Of a stretch of 53,714 bases of DNA, positions 41,563 through 49,450 are shown one piece after another. Under the pieces are notes generated by a model. That model was given only the letters and a program-made list of their open reading frames with translations. It had not been told where the DNA came from and made no database searches. Origin of the DNA: CAZLAK01 sp964557545. Its GTDB lineage: Bacteria; Bacillota; Desulfotomaculia; Desulfotomaculales; Pelotomaculaceae. A program made the position numbers and the translations under genes. Where the stretch lies: contig CAZLAK010000011.1 of the NCBI GenBank assembly GCA_964557545.1, forward strand, positions 1 to 53,714. Direction: 5' to 3'. The stretch's first letter is position 1. The number at the start of each line of letters is the position of its first letter.

Positions 41563-42822
41563 ATGTATAAAAAGGTAGTTCTCGATAATAATGTGCATAT
41601 TATTACAGAGGACGTTCCCCATGTCCGCTCGGTTGCTGTTGGTTTTTGGGTAGACGTGGGATCTCGATATGAAAGTCCGGAGGTAAATGGTATTTCTCAC
41701 TTTATTGAACACATGCTTTTTAAAGGCACAAAAAATAGAACAGCTAAAGAAATCGCAGAAGCGCTAGACGCAGTAGGAGGGCAGTTAAATGCTTTTACCA
41801 CCAAAGAGTACACTTGTTATTATGCCAGGGTTTTAGACGAGCATTTTGACCTGGCGGTAGATTTATTGAGTGACATGCTTTTTGAGTCTAAATTCGACCA
41901 TAATGATATAGAAAAAGAAAGAAATGTTATATTAGAAGAGATAAAAATGTACGAGGACGCCCCGGATGAACTCGTTCACGATGTTTTTGCCAGCTCCATG
42001 TGGCAGGGACATGCCTTAGGCAGGCCGATTATTGGTACAGCAGAAACGATTAAAAACCTAAGCAGGGAACAGATTATTGACTTTTACCGCCAGCATTATG
42101 ACCCGGGTAAAATGGTAGTCTCTGTTGCCGGTAATATTGTTCACGATGCAGTTATTGAAAGGCTGAGCCGGGTTTTTGAAAATAAAAAAAGTTTGCGGCC
42201 ACAGCGTGAAATTGTTACTCCTGCACCTAGCCGGGAAGTTGTTTGCCGGGGAAAAGAAACAGAGCAGGTACACTTGTGTGTAGGAGCTCCGGGTTTGAGC
42301 CTAGATCACGAAAAAATTTATGCCTTCCAAATTATAAACACTATTTTGGGCGGGGGAATAAGTTCTAGGCTATTTCAGGAAATAAGGGAACAAAGAGGTC
42401 TGGTTTATTCCGTTTATTCTTACCACACATCGTATCACGACACGGGTCTTTTTTGTGTTTACGCGGGCCTTAGCAAACATAATATTGAAGAAGTGCTCGA
42501 ACTTATTTTTAAACAAGTCGGGGATATTCAGACCAACGGCTTAAAAAGCGGCGAGCTGGTGCGCGCTAAAGAACAGCTTAAAGGCAATCTCTACTTAAGC
42601 CTGGAAAACGTGAGTACAAGGATGAGCCGATTGGGCAAATCACAAATTTATTTAGGCAAAATAGTTACACCTGAAGAAGTTGTGAATAAAGTAAACGAGG
42701 TGACAGAAGCTCAAGTTCAGGAATTGGCAAAAGAAATGTTAAAACCGGAGAATTTTTCTCTGGCGGCTATAGGACCGTGGCAGGACGGCGAGTGCCTAGA
42801 CCGTGTTTTGGGCCAGCTGTAG
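41563..42822 (+). CDS. M16-family zinc peptidase (MlpA/YmxG-like)
   Basis: This 419-residue insulinase-type peptidase has the inverted zinc motif HFIEH (His46, Glu49, His50) followed by MLFKGTKNRTAKEIA. The distal Glu lies in NVILEEIKMYEDAPDE. The second, inactive half contains GGGISSRLFQEIREQRGLVYSVYS. It corresponds by position to B. subtilis mlpA (ymxG) between ylxY and ymxH. It is cytoplasmic by sequence; no signal peptide is present. Substrates are unknown. Confidence 0.95.
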   Translation: MYKKVVLDNNVHIITEDVPHVRSVAVGFWVDVGSRYESPEVNGISHFIEHMLFKGTKNRTAKEIAEALDAVGGQLNAFTTKEYTCYYARVLDEHFDLAVDLLSDMLFESKFDHNDIEKERNVILEEIKMYEDAPDELVHDVFASSMWQGHALGRPIIGTAETIKNLSREQIIDFYRQHYDPGKMVVSVAGNIVHDAVIERLSRVFENKKSLRPQREIVTPAPSREVVCRGKETEQVHLCVGAPGLSLDHEKIYAFQIINTILGGGISSRLFQEIREQRGLVYSVYSYHTSYHDTGLFCVYAGLSKHNIEEVLELIFKQVGDIQTNGLKSGELVRAKEQLKGNLYLSLENVSTRMSRLGKSQIYLGKIVTPEEVVNKVNEVTEAQVQELAKEMLKPENFSLAAIGPWQDGECLDRVLGQL

Positions 42823-42855
42823 AGTAAAAATTTTTAAAGAGGGTGACCACAGACT

Positions 42856-43323
42856 TTGGATTTGGAGGTAACAGTAAAGGTAAAAAAGGTACGCAACGAG
42901 AGCAACAGCACCTGTTGCCGCCTCCCAGCTTATGCTACAGAGGGCTCAGCGGGTCTAGATCTTCCGGCCTGTCTGGAAAGCCCGCTTACTGTTAGACCAG
43001 GTGAGAGGATACTGGTACCAACCGGCTTGGCCATTGAAATGCCGTGCAGGAACATGGTGGGTTTGGTTTTTATAAGGAGCGGCCTTGCTGCAAAACACGG
43101 GCTTTCGCTGGCCAATGCCGTGGGAGTAATCGACAGTGATTATAAAGGGGAGATATACATTCCCTTGATAAACCAGAGCGAAAAGGAGTACATTGTTCAG
43201 CCGGGCGAGAGGATAGCGCAGTTAGTTTTTGTTCCTGTAATAAAAGCAGTTTTACAGGAAGTAAATGAACTGTCCAGTACAGAAAGAGGCAGCGGCGGTT
43301 TTGGTTCTACGGGCACCTTTTAG
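42856..43323 (+). CDS. dut: dUTP diphosphatase
   Basis: Dut hydrolyses dUTP to dUMP, keeping uracil out of DNA and supplying thymidylate synthesis. The 155-residue trimeric-type protein has all five motifs: AGLDLPA, RSGLAAKHG, GVIDSDYKGEI, GERIAQLVF and the C-terminal RGSGGFGSTG lid. TTG 42856 lies after GAGGGTGACC with good spacing. It follows the M16 gene by 33 bases. Confidence 0.97.
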   Translation: MDLEVTVKVKKVRNESNSTCCRLPAYATEGSAGLDLPACLESPLTVRPGERILVPTGLAIEMPCRNMVGLVFIRSGLAAKHGLSLANAVGVIDSDYKGEIYIPLINQSEKEYIVQPGERIAQLVFVPVIKAVLQEVNELSSTERGSGGFGSTGTF

Positions 43324-43409
43324 TGCTGCTCCTTTGTGGGGGGCAGTTTTAATTTCTTGTACATATTTTTTGCCTGTCCAAAATATTATTTACCGCGGAG
43401 GTGAAGGTT

Positions 43410-43751
43410 TTGGCAGGCGTTTTTTTAGCGGCGGTCATACTGTTTTGTGTATTACTTTCGCTTACAGAAAGGGTTAAACAATATAGGAGGCGAGACAAGG
43501 ACTGGAGCATTATAGGCGAGGCTAAAGCCAGCCCTTTATCTTTAGCACTGGCTAATATGATTGGTGTGGCAGGAGGGATATATCTTTCACTGGTAATACT
43601 GGTTACTTTCCTTGAACTGGAACTACCGGCAAAAGTAAATATAGCAGGGTTTAATTTAGAGCCTTTAGCGGCAATATCAATAACCGCGGCTGTATTACAA
43701 CCTTATTTTAGCAGGTTGTATTACTTTGCTAAAAAATGTGGGGGCAGGTGA
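43410..43751 (+). CDS. Small membrane protein of unknown function
   Basis: This 113-residue protein is not recognised. Three hydrophobic segments are visible (about residues 2-19, 46-70 and 83-101), with a short basic loop (RVKQYRRRDKDW) after the first. TTG 43410 is chosen because GGAGGTG ends six bases upstream; GTG 43401 overlaps that site. It lies between dut and ymxH with a five-base gap to ymxH, so the two are probably co-transcribed and perhaps spore-linked. Confidence 0.75.
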   Translation: MAGVFLAAVILFCVLLSLTERVKQYRRRDKDWSIIGEAKASPLSLALANMIGVAGGIYLSLVILVTFLELELPAKVNIAGFNLEPLAAISITAAVLQPYFSRLYYFAKKCGGR

Positions 43752-43756
43752 TTTTT

Positions 43757-44023
43757 TTGAGGTTAGCTGAACTTGCTGGTAAAGAAGTTGTTAATATGCA
43801 AAATGGCGCCAGGTTAGGCGTAATCGGTGATTCGGACCTGGTAGTGAATTCTCGTTCGGGAGAAATAATGTCTATAATTATTCCTCGAAAAAGTAATATT
43901 TTTAATATCTGGTTGGATAAGTTGCAGATTGTAATTCCGTGGGAAGCAGTAAAAAAAATCGGTTCTGAAGTAATGATCGTAGATCTAGATGAAACTAGCC
44001 CCTGTTATAGCAGTTTTATATAA
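43757..44023 (+). CDS. ymxH: PRC-barrel sporulation protein YmxH/YlmC-like
   Basis: This 88-residue PRC-barrel domain protein reads RLAELAGKEVVNMQNGARLG, VIGDSDLVV and GEIMSIIIPRK, matching the YlmC/YmxH sporulation family. B. subtilis ymxH lies between mlpA and spoVFA, the same region. Its function is not known. TTG 43757 gives the expected N-terminus and follows GGCAGGTGA. A bidirectional terminator separates it from the Hsp20 gene. Confidence 0.9.
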   Translation: MRLAELAGKEVVNMQNGARLGVIGDSDLVVNSRSGEIMSIIIPRKSNIFNIWLDKLQIVIPWEAVKKIGSEVMIVDLDETSPCYSSFI

Positions 44024-44054
44024 AGATAATTTTGTTTTTTGGTGTAAAAAACTT

Positions 44055-44085
44055 GAAACTCCGTGCTAATTTTGCACGGAGTTTC
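44055..44085. terminator. Bidirectional terminator between ymxH and the Hsp20 gene
   Basis: GAAACTCCGTGC pairs perfectly with GCACGGAGTTTC (12 bp, seven-base loop). On the minus strand it runs into AAGTTTTTT and on the plus strand into TCTTTGG, so it serves both convergent genes. Confidence 0.88.
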
Positions 44086-44104
44086 TCTTTGGATAAAAAC
44101 TTAA

Positions 44105-44812
44105 TTAAGCAATGTTTACTTTCACCTTGCGCCTCGTAGTAACGTCTGATTTAGGAGCACGTATTTCTAGGATGCCGTTGGAGTAGGTGGCTTCTACTTG
44201 TTCTGCTTTAACAGAAGTTGGCAGGGCTACAGTTCGGAAAAGACTTGTTGCTCTATTGCCGGCAAAAGCAGTTGCTGAAATGGAAAGCGAATCGTCGGTT
44301 ACAGTGAGGTTTAAGTCGTTGAGGTTTACGTTGGGTAGCTCGGCTACTACAATAACATCACTGTTGGTTTCGTGGAGGTCAACTCGCATTTGAGCAAGTC
44401 CACTAGATTGAATAGTATTAAAACTCATAGGACTTACAAATTGTACAGGACTTGTTACTAACCCCAAACTGGGGTTGGCAACCAATTCCCAATTACTGAC
44501 GAGGTTACTGGCAGGCAGGAATGCTTGAGTTGTAGGCTGAATTGCGGGACTCCACGCACTTATACCGCTAGTGGTAATCATGGGATTCACGTTCCAAGCC
44601 AATTGCTGGTTAAACATTGGGTTGGCAACAGCGCTGGAAATAAGAGGGTTAGGGTTCCAAGCGATGGACTGACTCCATAGGGGATTGAAAGAGTAGGTAA
44701 CGGTATTTCCGTGCAGGCTCGGTCTTATAGATACTGGAAATGCTGTGGCACTGCTCTGGTAACCTAAAGTGGTGGCTACTACTTGGTTGGGGTTAATGGT
44801 TGAAACGTACAT
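44105..44812 (-). CDS. Hsp20/alpha-crystallin protein with repeat-bearing N-terminal extension
   Basis: The protein has 235 residues. An alpha-crystallin domain covers about residues 143-222 (MRVDLHETNSDVIVVAELP, then YSNGILEIRAPK), with a short tail VKVNIA carrying the I/V-x-I/V motif. The first 140 residues are unusual: rich in Asn, Pro, Ser, Gln and Trp, few charges. Two adjacent 21-residue units (43-63 and 64-84) share the pattern NP(L/M)(W/F)xQx(I/L)AWNxNP(L/M)I. Ordinary bacterial Hsp20s have about 30-50 residues there. It may be a condensing or spore-coat-type chaperone; that is inference. Confidence 0.9.
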   Translation of the reverse strand: MYVSTINPNQVVATTLGYQSSATAFPVSIRPSLHGNTVTYSFNPLWSQSIAWNPNPLISSAVANPMFNQQLAWNVNPMITTSGISAWSPAIQPTTQAFLPASNLVSNWELVANPSLGLVTSPVQFVSPMSFNTIQSSGLAQMRVDLHETNSDVIVVAELPNVNLNDLNLTVTDDSLSISATAFAGNRATSLFRTVALPTSVKAEQVEATYSNGILEIRAPKSDVTTRRKVKVNIA

Positions 44813-44947
44813 TATCTTGCCTCCTCGTCTTATAATATTGATTTTGTGAATGTAACCATCAGTTATTTTTCTGCAAACTGCCTCTTTTTATTCCGCATTT
44901 TAAAAATTTTTATGGAATAATATTGTAATTAATACTATCGATTTTTG

Positions 44948-44975
44948 TTGACATACTAAAAATACGCAGAATAAG
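44948..44975 (+). promoter_or_regulatory. Sigma-A-like promoter of the SDH-type protease gene
   Basis: A perfect TTGACA at 44948-44953 is followed after 16 bases by AATAAG (four of six matches to TATAAT). The leader to the GTG start would be about 27 bases. Confidence 0.5.
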
Positions 44976-45008
44976 ACGCTCGTAATAAAGATAAAACGGG
45001 GTGGTGCT

Positions 45009-45995
45009 GTGGCCCGTCCACAGAGAATAGAATTAATGCGAAAAATTTCGGAACAAAGGGATGCTGCTCTTCTTTGCTATATTACTGGTGACCGTGAAAA
45101 TGTGAATACTAGGATTGCTCCTGATGTGACGCCTGTTTTTTACAGGCACTTAGAAATGATCGGCGAGTGCAGGCAAATAGATCTTTTTCTCTATACCAGG
45201 GGAGGGGATGTATTAACTCCGTGGCGGTTAGTGCATCTAATCAGAGAGTATGCGCCGCGTTTGGCTGTATTGGTTCCTTTTAGGTGTTATAGTGCCGGCA
45301 CTCTGCTTTGTTTAGGAGCAGATGAAATTGTAATGGGGAAAATGGGGGAGTTAGGCCCCATTGATCCAAGTGTGGTTAATGCCTTCAACCCTCAAGATCC
45401 CAACAACCCTACAGCAAGAATACCCGTTAATATTGAGGATGTATATTCTTACTTTGCACTGGCAGGAGAAAAAGCGGGTGTTTGCAGTAGTGACCAGCAA
45501 ATAAGGGCATTTACTCTTCTCGCCGAGCGTATTCACCCTCTAGCATTGGGCAATGTACATAGAAATTACCTTCTTATCAGGTCACTGGCCAAAAAACTGC
45601 TCTCTTTACACCAGCAGCCTTTGCGGGAAGGACAGATTGAGCACATTGTGGACAACCTGACCGAAAAGTTATACGCCCATAACCACATGATATCCCGAAG
45701 GGAGGCTGCTGAAGAAATCAATCTTTCTGTTATTTTCCCAGATCCCAAACTAGAAAGGTTTTTATGGGCATTATACCAGGATTATGCTGAAGAACTGTCC
45801 CTGGCAGATCCTTTTAACCCTGCTGAGAATTTGCGCGGTACAAGGAATGAATTTGAGGTGGTCAGTGGTTACGTAGAGTCCCTTTATGGAGCCGATGCCT
45901 TTGTTTTTTCTGGGGTAGTAGAAAGAAGCGATTTTCCAGAGCCGGGCAAGGTAAACGTCAGTATTTTAAAACAAGGTTGGAAGATAATTGCTTAA
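45009..45995 (+). CDS. SDH-type (ClpP/SppA-class) serine protease
   Basis: This 328-residue protein belongs to the serine dehydrogenase proteinase group of the ClpP-crotonase fold. DLFLYTRGGDVLTPWRLV forms the oxyanion region. The nucleophile Ser lies in PFRCYSAGTLLCLGADEIVM, followed by MGELGPIDPSV. The second half is helical with no signal peptide or membrane segment, so it is cytoplasmic, unlike SppA. B. subtilis has another ClpP-like protease gene, tepA, near dapA/rnjB, but this is a different family. Substrate is unknown. Hsp20 genes flank it on both sides. Confidence 0.88.
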   Translation: MARPQRIELMRKISEQRDAALLCYITGDRENVNTRIAPDVTPVFYRHLEMIGECRQIDLFLYTRGGDVLTPWRLVHLIREYAPRLAVLVPFRCYSAGTLLCLGADEIVMGKMGELGPIDPSVVNAFNPQDPNNPTARIPVNIEDVYSYFALAGEKAGVCSSDQQIRAFTLLAERIHPLALGNVHRNYLLIRSLAKKLLSLHQQPLREGQIEHIVDNLTEKLYAHNHMISRREAAEEINLSVIFPDPKLERFLWALYQDYAEELSLADPFNPAENLRGTRNEFEVVSGYVESLYGADAFVFSGVVERSDFPEPGKVNVSILKQGWKIIA

Positions 45996-46063
45996 AAATA
46001 CGGCGTGCATATTTATTAAATTTAAATTTAAAATAAAAAAAGCTGGGAGAGTGATAACAGCAC

Positions 46064-46279
46064 ATGGGTAATGAAAAAGAAGCCGGCATAAACGGTAGAA
46101 AAGTTTTATTTAATTATGTTGCTGATGAAGTTAAGTACTACTTGCTAACAAGTGGATCTGGTTACCCGTTAGCCGATTTCACCCTTCCCGGGCAGGAAGG
46201 ACTGGCTGGTCCATTAATCGTTCCAGAAAGGAGGCTAAAAACTGCCAATACAAATCCCAGTTTAGACACTATCACCTAA
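46064..46279 (+). CDS. 71-residue orphan downstream of the SDH-type protease
   Basis: I do not recognise this protein. It is short, polar in the first third (GNEKEAGINGRKVLFNYVAD) and Gly/Pro-rich later (SGSGYPLADFTLPGQEGLAG), with no membrane segment. The ATG has GGGAGAG 12 bases upstream. It lies 68 bases after the protease gene on the same strand and ends in a shared terminator, so it may be in the same transcript. It could be a substrate, adaptor or spore-matrix protein. Confidence 0.65.
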   Translation: MGNEKEAGINGRKVLFNYVADEVKYYLLTSGSGYPLADFTLPGQEGLAGPLIVPERRLKTANTNPSLDTIT

Positions 46280-46307
46280 AAATTTAACACGAGTATAAAA
46301 ATTATTA

Positions 46308-46340
46308 CCCGGCTTAAGTTTTTAAAAGCCGGGCATTCTT
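46308..46340. terminator. Bidirectional terminator between the orphan and the second Hsp20 gene
   Basis: CCCGGCTT pairs with AAGCCGGG over a ten-base loop. The plus-strand tail is CATTCTT; the minus-strand tail, TAATAATTTTTA, is richer in U. Confidence 0.78.
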
Positions 46341-46364
46341 ATGATGCACGTGCAGTTTTTTATT

Positions 46365-46784
46365 TTATTGCGAATTTTTTTGCTTGGGGATAACAACTTC
46401 TAGTATGCCGTTATGGTAATCTGCTTTGATATCATCAATAACAGCGCCGCGAGGGATGGATAGAACTCTGCTATAATCGCTTCCTGGCCTTTCCCGGTAG
46501 ATGAAGCGGGCATTCTCGTAGTGTTTTTTAATGGCCAAAGGTGCCGTTAAGTAGATTTCAGTTGCTGAGACTTCTAAATTTAACTTTTGGGCGTCAGCCC
46601 CGGGAAGTTCAAATAAGTAAATAACGGATGATTCGTTTTCAAGAATATCTACTCTAGGAAAAGTGCTGTTGGGTATTGCCCGTTCGTGCCAAGGGTTAGG
46701 CATGGCGGAGGTAGAAGAAGACCAGCCGCCCATAAGAGGGTAACTGTAAATACTATTGGTGAGATTATTAGGCTTTGTACTCAA
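46365..46784 (-). CDS. Second Hsp20/alpha-crystallin family protein
   Basis: This 139-residue protein has a short N-terminus rich in Ser, Pro and Trp (YPLMGGWSSSTSAMPNPWHE). The alpha-crystallin domain runs from about residue 43 to 136 (PRVDILENESSVIYLFELPG, LPGADAQKLNLEV, DYHNGILEVVIPK). The C-terminal I-x-I motif seen in many family members is not evident. TTG start with GGAGGATA upstream on the minus strand. The low-charge, aromatic N-terminus recalls the larger Hsp20 nearby, suggesting related roles or co-assembly. Confidence 0.88.
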   Translation of the reverse strand: MSTKPNNLTNSIYSYPLMGGWSSSTSAMPNPWHERAIPNSTFPRVDILENESSVIYLFELPGADAQKLNLEVSATEIYLTAPLAIKKHYENARFIYRERPGSDYSRVLSIPRGAVIDDIKADYHNGILEVVIPKQKNSQ

Positions 46785-46901
46785 GTCAGGTATCCTCCTG
46801 TCTTTTTAGTTATTATGCCTCTTTGTTTGAACAATATACTTTGTTTTTTAAATTATGAAACTGGTTTCATATCTGGGTATAACGCGGCAACTTTATGTGT
46901 A

Positions 46902-46930
46902 TTGACATCTTTGTCCGTATATAAGACAAT
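46902..46930 (+). promoter_or_regulatory. Sigma-A-type promoter of dapB
   Basis: A perfect TTGACA at 46902-46907, 17 bases, then GACAAT at 46925-46930 (four of six). It would give a leader of about 95 bases in which I see no lysine-riboswitch features. Confidence 0.5.
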
Positions 46931-47031
46931 TAACTTTAAAAGTTGACTTTAAACAAACTTTTTTACAATTTTTCTTTTGTTTTTGTTTATTGTGTTTATT
47001 ACCGAAAAAAGATCTGTAAGGAGATGAGTAA

Positions 47032-47829
47032 ATGATCAGAGCTATTGTCACTGGTGCGTACGGCCGGATGGGCCGTGAGGTGTTAAAAGCAATTTGGGGG
47101 ACAGATGATATAAAATTAGCCGGTGCAGTTGATGTGCGGAGTGAAGGGCTGGATGTTGGTGAAATTTTAGGAGTAGGTAATACTGGTATTATTATTAAAC
47201 AGAACCTTGAAGAAGTGCTGGCAACAGTTAAACCCGATGTAGCGGTTGACTTCACGGGTCCGGATTCAGTTTATCATAATACAATGATATGCTTAAAATA
47301 CAAAGTTCGGCCTGTAGTAGGTACAACTGGTATGGATAATGGGCAGATTCAGGAGATTATCGACACTTCTGTACGAGAGCAGGTCGGCGGTTTAATAGCT
47401 CCTAACTTTGCCATAGGTGCCCTGTTAATGATGAAGTTTGCAGCAGAAGCTGCGCGCTACATGCCGCAAGTGGAGATAATCGAGCTTCACCACGATAAAA
47501 AACTCGATGCGCCTTCGGGTACAGCAATTAAAACGGCTGAAATGATCGCTGAACAAAAAGCAGCACGCGAAGGGGTAAAGGGTAGTGTTGAAAAGATTAA
47601 CGGGGTTAGAGGCGGCGACTTTGGATGGGGTATACGCATTCACAGTGTAAGGCTTCCGGGTCTTGTTGCCCATCAAGAAGTTATTTTTGGTGGTACAGGC
47701 GAGACACTGATCATAAGGCACGATTCTTTAAGCCGCGAATCATTTATGCCCGGTGTGTTATTTGGTATTAGGAAAGTTATGGAACTAAAGAAGGTGGTAT
47801 ATGGACTCGATAAGCTCCTTTTCGAGTAG
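47032..47829 (+). CDS. dapB: 4-hydroxy-tetrahydrodipicolinate reductase
   Basis: DapB reduces the product of DapA toward diaminopimelate and lysine. The 265-residue protein shows the NAD(P)-binding VTGAYGRMGREV, the VVGTTGMD loop, and the active-site ELHHDKKLDAPSGTA. NFAIGALLMMKFA is also typical. ATG 47032 follows AAGGAGATGAG. The gene lies just upstream of dpaA, whereas B. subtilis has dapB elsewhere. Its product competes with DpaAB for the same substrate, so their separate promoters may matter. Confidence 0.97.
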   Translation: MIRAIVTGAYGRMGREVLKAIWGTDDIKLAGAVDVRSEGLDVGEILGVGNTGIIIKQNLEEVLATVKPDVAVDFTGPDSVYHNTMICLKYKVRPVVGTTGMDNGQIQEIIDTSVREQVGGLIAPNFAIGALLMMKFAAEAARYMPQVEIIELHHDKKLDAPSGTAIKTAEMIAEQKAAREGVKGSVEKINGVRGGDFGWGIRIHSVRLPGLVAHQEVIFGGTGETLIIRHDSLSRESFMPGVLFGIRKVMELKKVVYGLDKLLFE

Positions 47830-47846
47830 CAGTTAGTTAAAACAAG

Positions 47847-47875
47847 CACCTCCCTATTTAACGGCTCATATAATG
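47847..47875 (+). promoter_or_regulatory. Sigma-K-like promoter of dpaA
   Basis: CACC (47847-47850), 16 bases, then CATATAATG (47867-47875). This fits the sigma-K consensus mACm-N16-CATAnnnTA at all but the last base. B. subtilis spoVF is sigma-K-dependent. The box also contains TATAAT, but with no sigma-A -35 at the right distance. Confidence 0.55.
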
Positions 47876-47913
47876 TGGGTAAAAATAGACAAAGGTGCAA
47901 GGGGGTTAAGGTA

Positions 47914-48804
47914 GTGCAATTTTACCTGGATGGCATGTCAGTTGCCGTTCTGGGTGGAGATGAGCGGGAAGTAGTTTTGGCTAAGGAACTTTTATCTATG
48001 GGGGCAAAAGTGACGGTTTGCGGCCTTCCAGAAGAAAGGTTGCCGGATACAATTAAGTGGTGCCCAATACCCGAAAATTGTTTGGAAGGTGCAAAGGCGG
48101 TCATTCTGCCGGCCAGGGGTGTAGATGAAAGTGGCTTAATTTACAGCCCTCTTGTGAAAGAGCCCCTTGCCCTTACAGAGGACCTCGTGAGCAAATTTCC
48201 GGTGAATACTCTTGTTTTTGTGGGGGTAGCCGGCCCGTTTTTAAGAAAGCTGTTAAGCGTAAAAGGCTTTCGTCTTGTTGAGTTAATGCGGGATAATGAA
48301 GTGGCTATTTTGAATTCTATACCTACTGCTGAGGGTGCTGTGCAGTTGGCTATGGAAATGATGGCTACTACTATTCACAGTTCCTCTGCTTTTGTTATTG
48401 GCTTTGGCAGAACGGGTACTACTCTTGCCAGGTTGCTGGACGCTATGGGTGCAAAAACCACTGTGGTAGCCAGAAGAAATGAACACCTGGCCAGGATTTA
48501 TGAAATGGGCTTAAGACCTGTCCACTTAAAGGAAATGCCTCTATTTATTGGTGAGGCCGATGTAATATTTAACACAGTGCCCGCTTTAATTTTAACAGAG
48601 CAAATACTGGAAAAAGTTTCTTTGGAGTCTTTGATAATAGATCTCGCATCTCCTCCAGGCGGAACCGATTTTATGGCTGCAAAAAAATTGGGTATCCGGG
48701 CATTGCTTGCTCCAGGCTTACCGGGGAAGGTAGCGCCGAAAACAGCCGGATCTATCCTGGCTAAAGTTATTGCCAGGACGCTCACCGGGGAACTGACCAC
48801 ATAA
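47914..48804 (+). CDS. dpaA: Dipicolinate synthase subunit A
   Basis: With DpaB this protein makes dipicolinic acid, the Ca-chelating spore core compound, from a DapA-derived intermediate in the mother cell. The 296-residue protein has two Rossmann-type parts: MSVAVLGGDEREVVLAKELL at the start and FVIGFGRTGTTLARLLDAMG in the middle, then DLASPPGGTDF and APGLPGKVAPKTAG. GTG 47914 (AAGGGGG eight bases upstream) gives the usual length; an earlier GTG at 47875 falls in the promoter. dpaB follows after 34 bases. Confidence 0.96.
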   Translation: MQFYLDGMSVAVLGGDEREVVLAKELLSMGAKVTVCGLPEERLPDTIKWCPIPENCLEGAKAVILPARGVDESGLIYSPLVKEPLALTEDLVSKFPVNTLVFVGVAGPFLRKLLSVKGFRLVELMRDNEVAILNSIPTAEGAVQLAMEMMATTIHSSSAFVIGFGRTGTTLARLLDAMGAKTTVVARRNEHLARIYEMGLRPVHLKEMPLFIGEADVIFNTVPALILTEQILEKVSLESLIIDLASPPGGTDFMAAKKLGIRALLAPGLPGKVAPKTAGSILAKVIARTLTGELTT

Positions 48805-48838
48805 TGAGCGTTTTTCCGTTAAGGGAGGTGCACAGCAA

Positions 48839-49429
48839 GTGCGTTTAAGGGGAGTAAAAGTCGGTTTTGCATTAACAGGTTCACACTGCTGTTTAGACGA
48901 CGTTTTGCCGCAAGTTCGCAGGTTGGTTATAGAAGGAGCAGAAGTTCAACCAATTTTAAGTCCGGTTGTTAATGAAACGGATACAAAGTACGGTAGCAGT
49001 GAAAAATGGAAATCTATGCTAAAGGAAATTACAGGACGTGAGCCAATAACTACTATAGTTGAGGCAGAGCCAATTGGTCCGAAGAAGCTTTTTGATGTGG
49101 TGGTGGTTGCTCCTTGCACAGGGAATACACTGGCTAAACTGGCAAACGGTATAACCGATACCGCTGTGTTAATGGCTGTCAAGGCCCAGCTGCGTAACCA
49201 GCGGCCAGTTGTCTTGGCTGTATCTACCAATGACGGTTTAAGTATGAATGCTAAAAATATTGGGCTCCTTCTCAATGTAAGGAATATTTATATGGTCCCT
49301 TTTGGGCAGGATAATCCTGTGGGGAAACCCAATTCTCTGATGGCTAAGTGGGATTTAATACTCGATACTGTCTTGGAAGCTTTGAAAGGGAGGCAATACC
49401 AGCCGGTTTTAATAGCTTACGAAATCTAA
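48839..49429 (+). CDS. dpaB: Dipicolinate synthase subunit B
   Basis: This 196-residue flavoprotein-fold subunit pairs with DpaA. The N-terminus KVGFALTGSHCCLDDVLPQV, the VVVAPCTGNTLAKLANGITD loop and the following AVLMAVKAQLRNQRPVVLAV are typical of SpoVFB. The GTG start follows GGGAGGTG. It is co-transcribed with dpaA and with asd and dapA downstream, so precursor supply and dipicolinate synthesis are linked. Confidence 0.96.
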   Translation: MRLRGVKVGFALTGSHCCLDDVLPQVRRLVIEGAEVQPILSPVVNETDTKYGSSEKWKSMLKEITGREPITTIVEAEPIGPKKLFDVVVVAPCTGNTLAKLANGITDTAVLMAVKAQLRNQRPVVLAVSTNDGLSMNAKNIGLLLNVRNIYMVPFGQDNPVGKPNSLMAKWDLILDTVLEALKGRQYQPVLIAYEI

Positions 49430-49450
49430 AAATATTTGGAGGTTGAGGTC

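Noticed and set aside
45009..45995. Identification of the protease gene as tepA or clpP
   Set aside because: The motifs YTRGGD and CYSAGT with the long helical C-terminal half fit the SDH-type group, not ClpP or TepA, and gene position differs from tepA.
46810..46839. Sigma-E-type promoter for the second Hsp20 gene (GTATATT-N15-CATAATAA, minus strand)
   Set aside because: Three mismatches in the -10 box; not better than chance in this AT-rich gap.
46931..47031. Lysine riboswitch in the dapB leader
   Set aside because: The leader is only about 95 bases and AT-rich, without the multi-helix core of the L-box.
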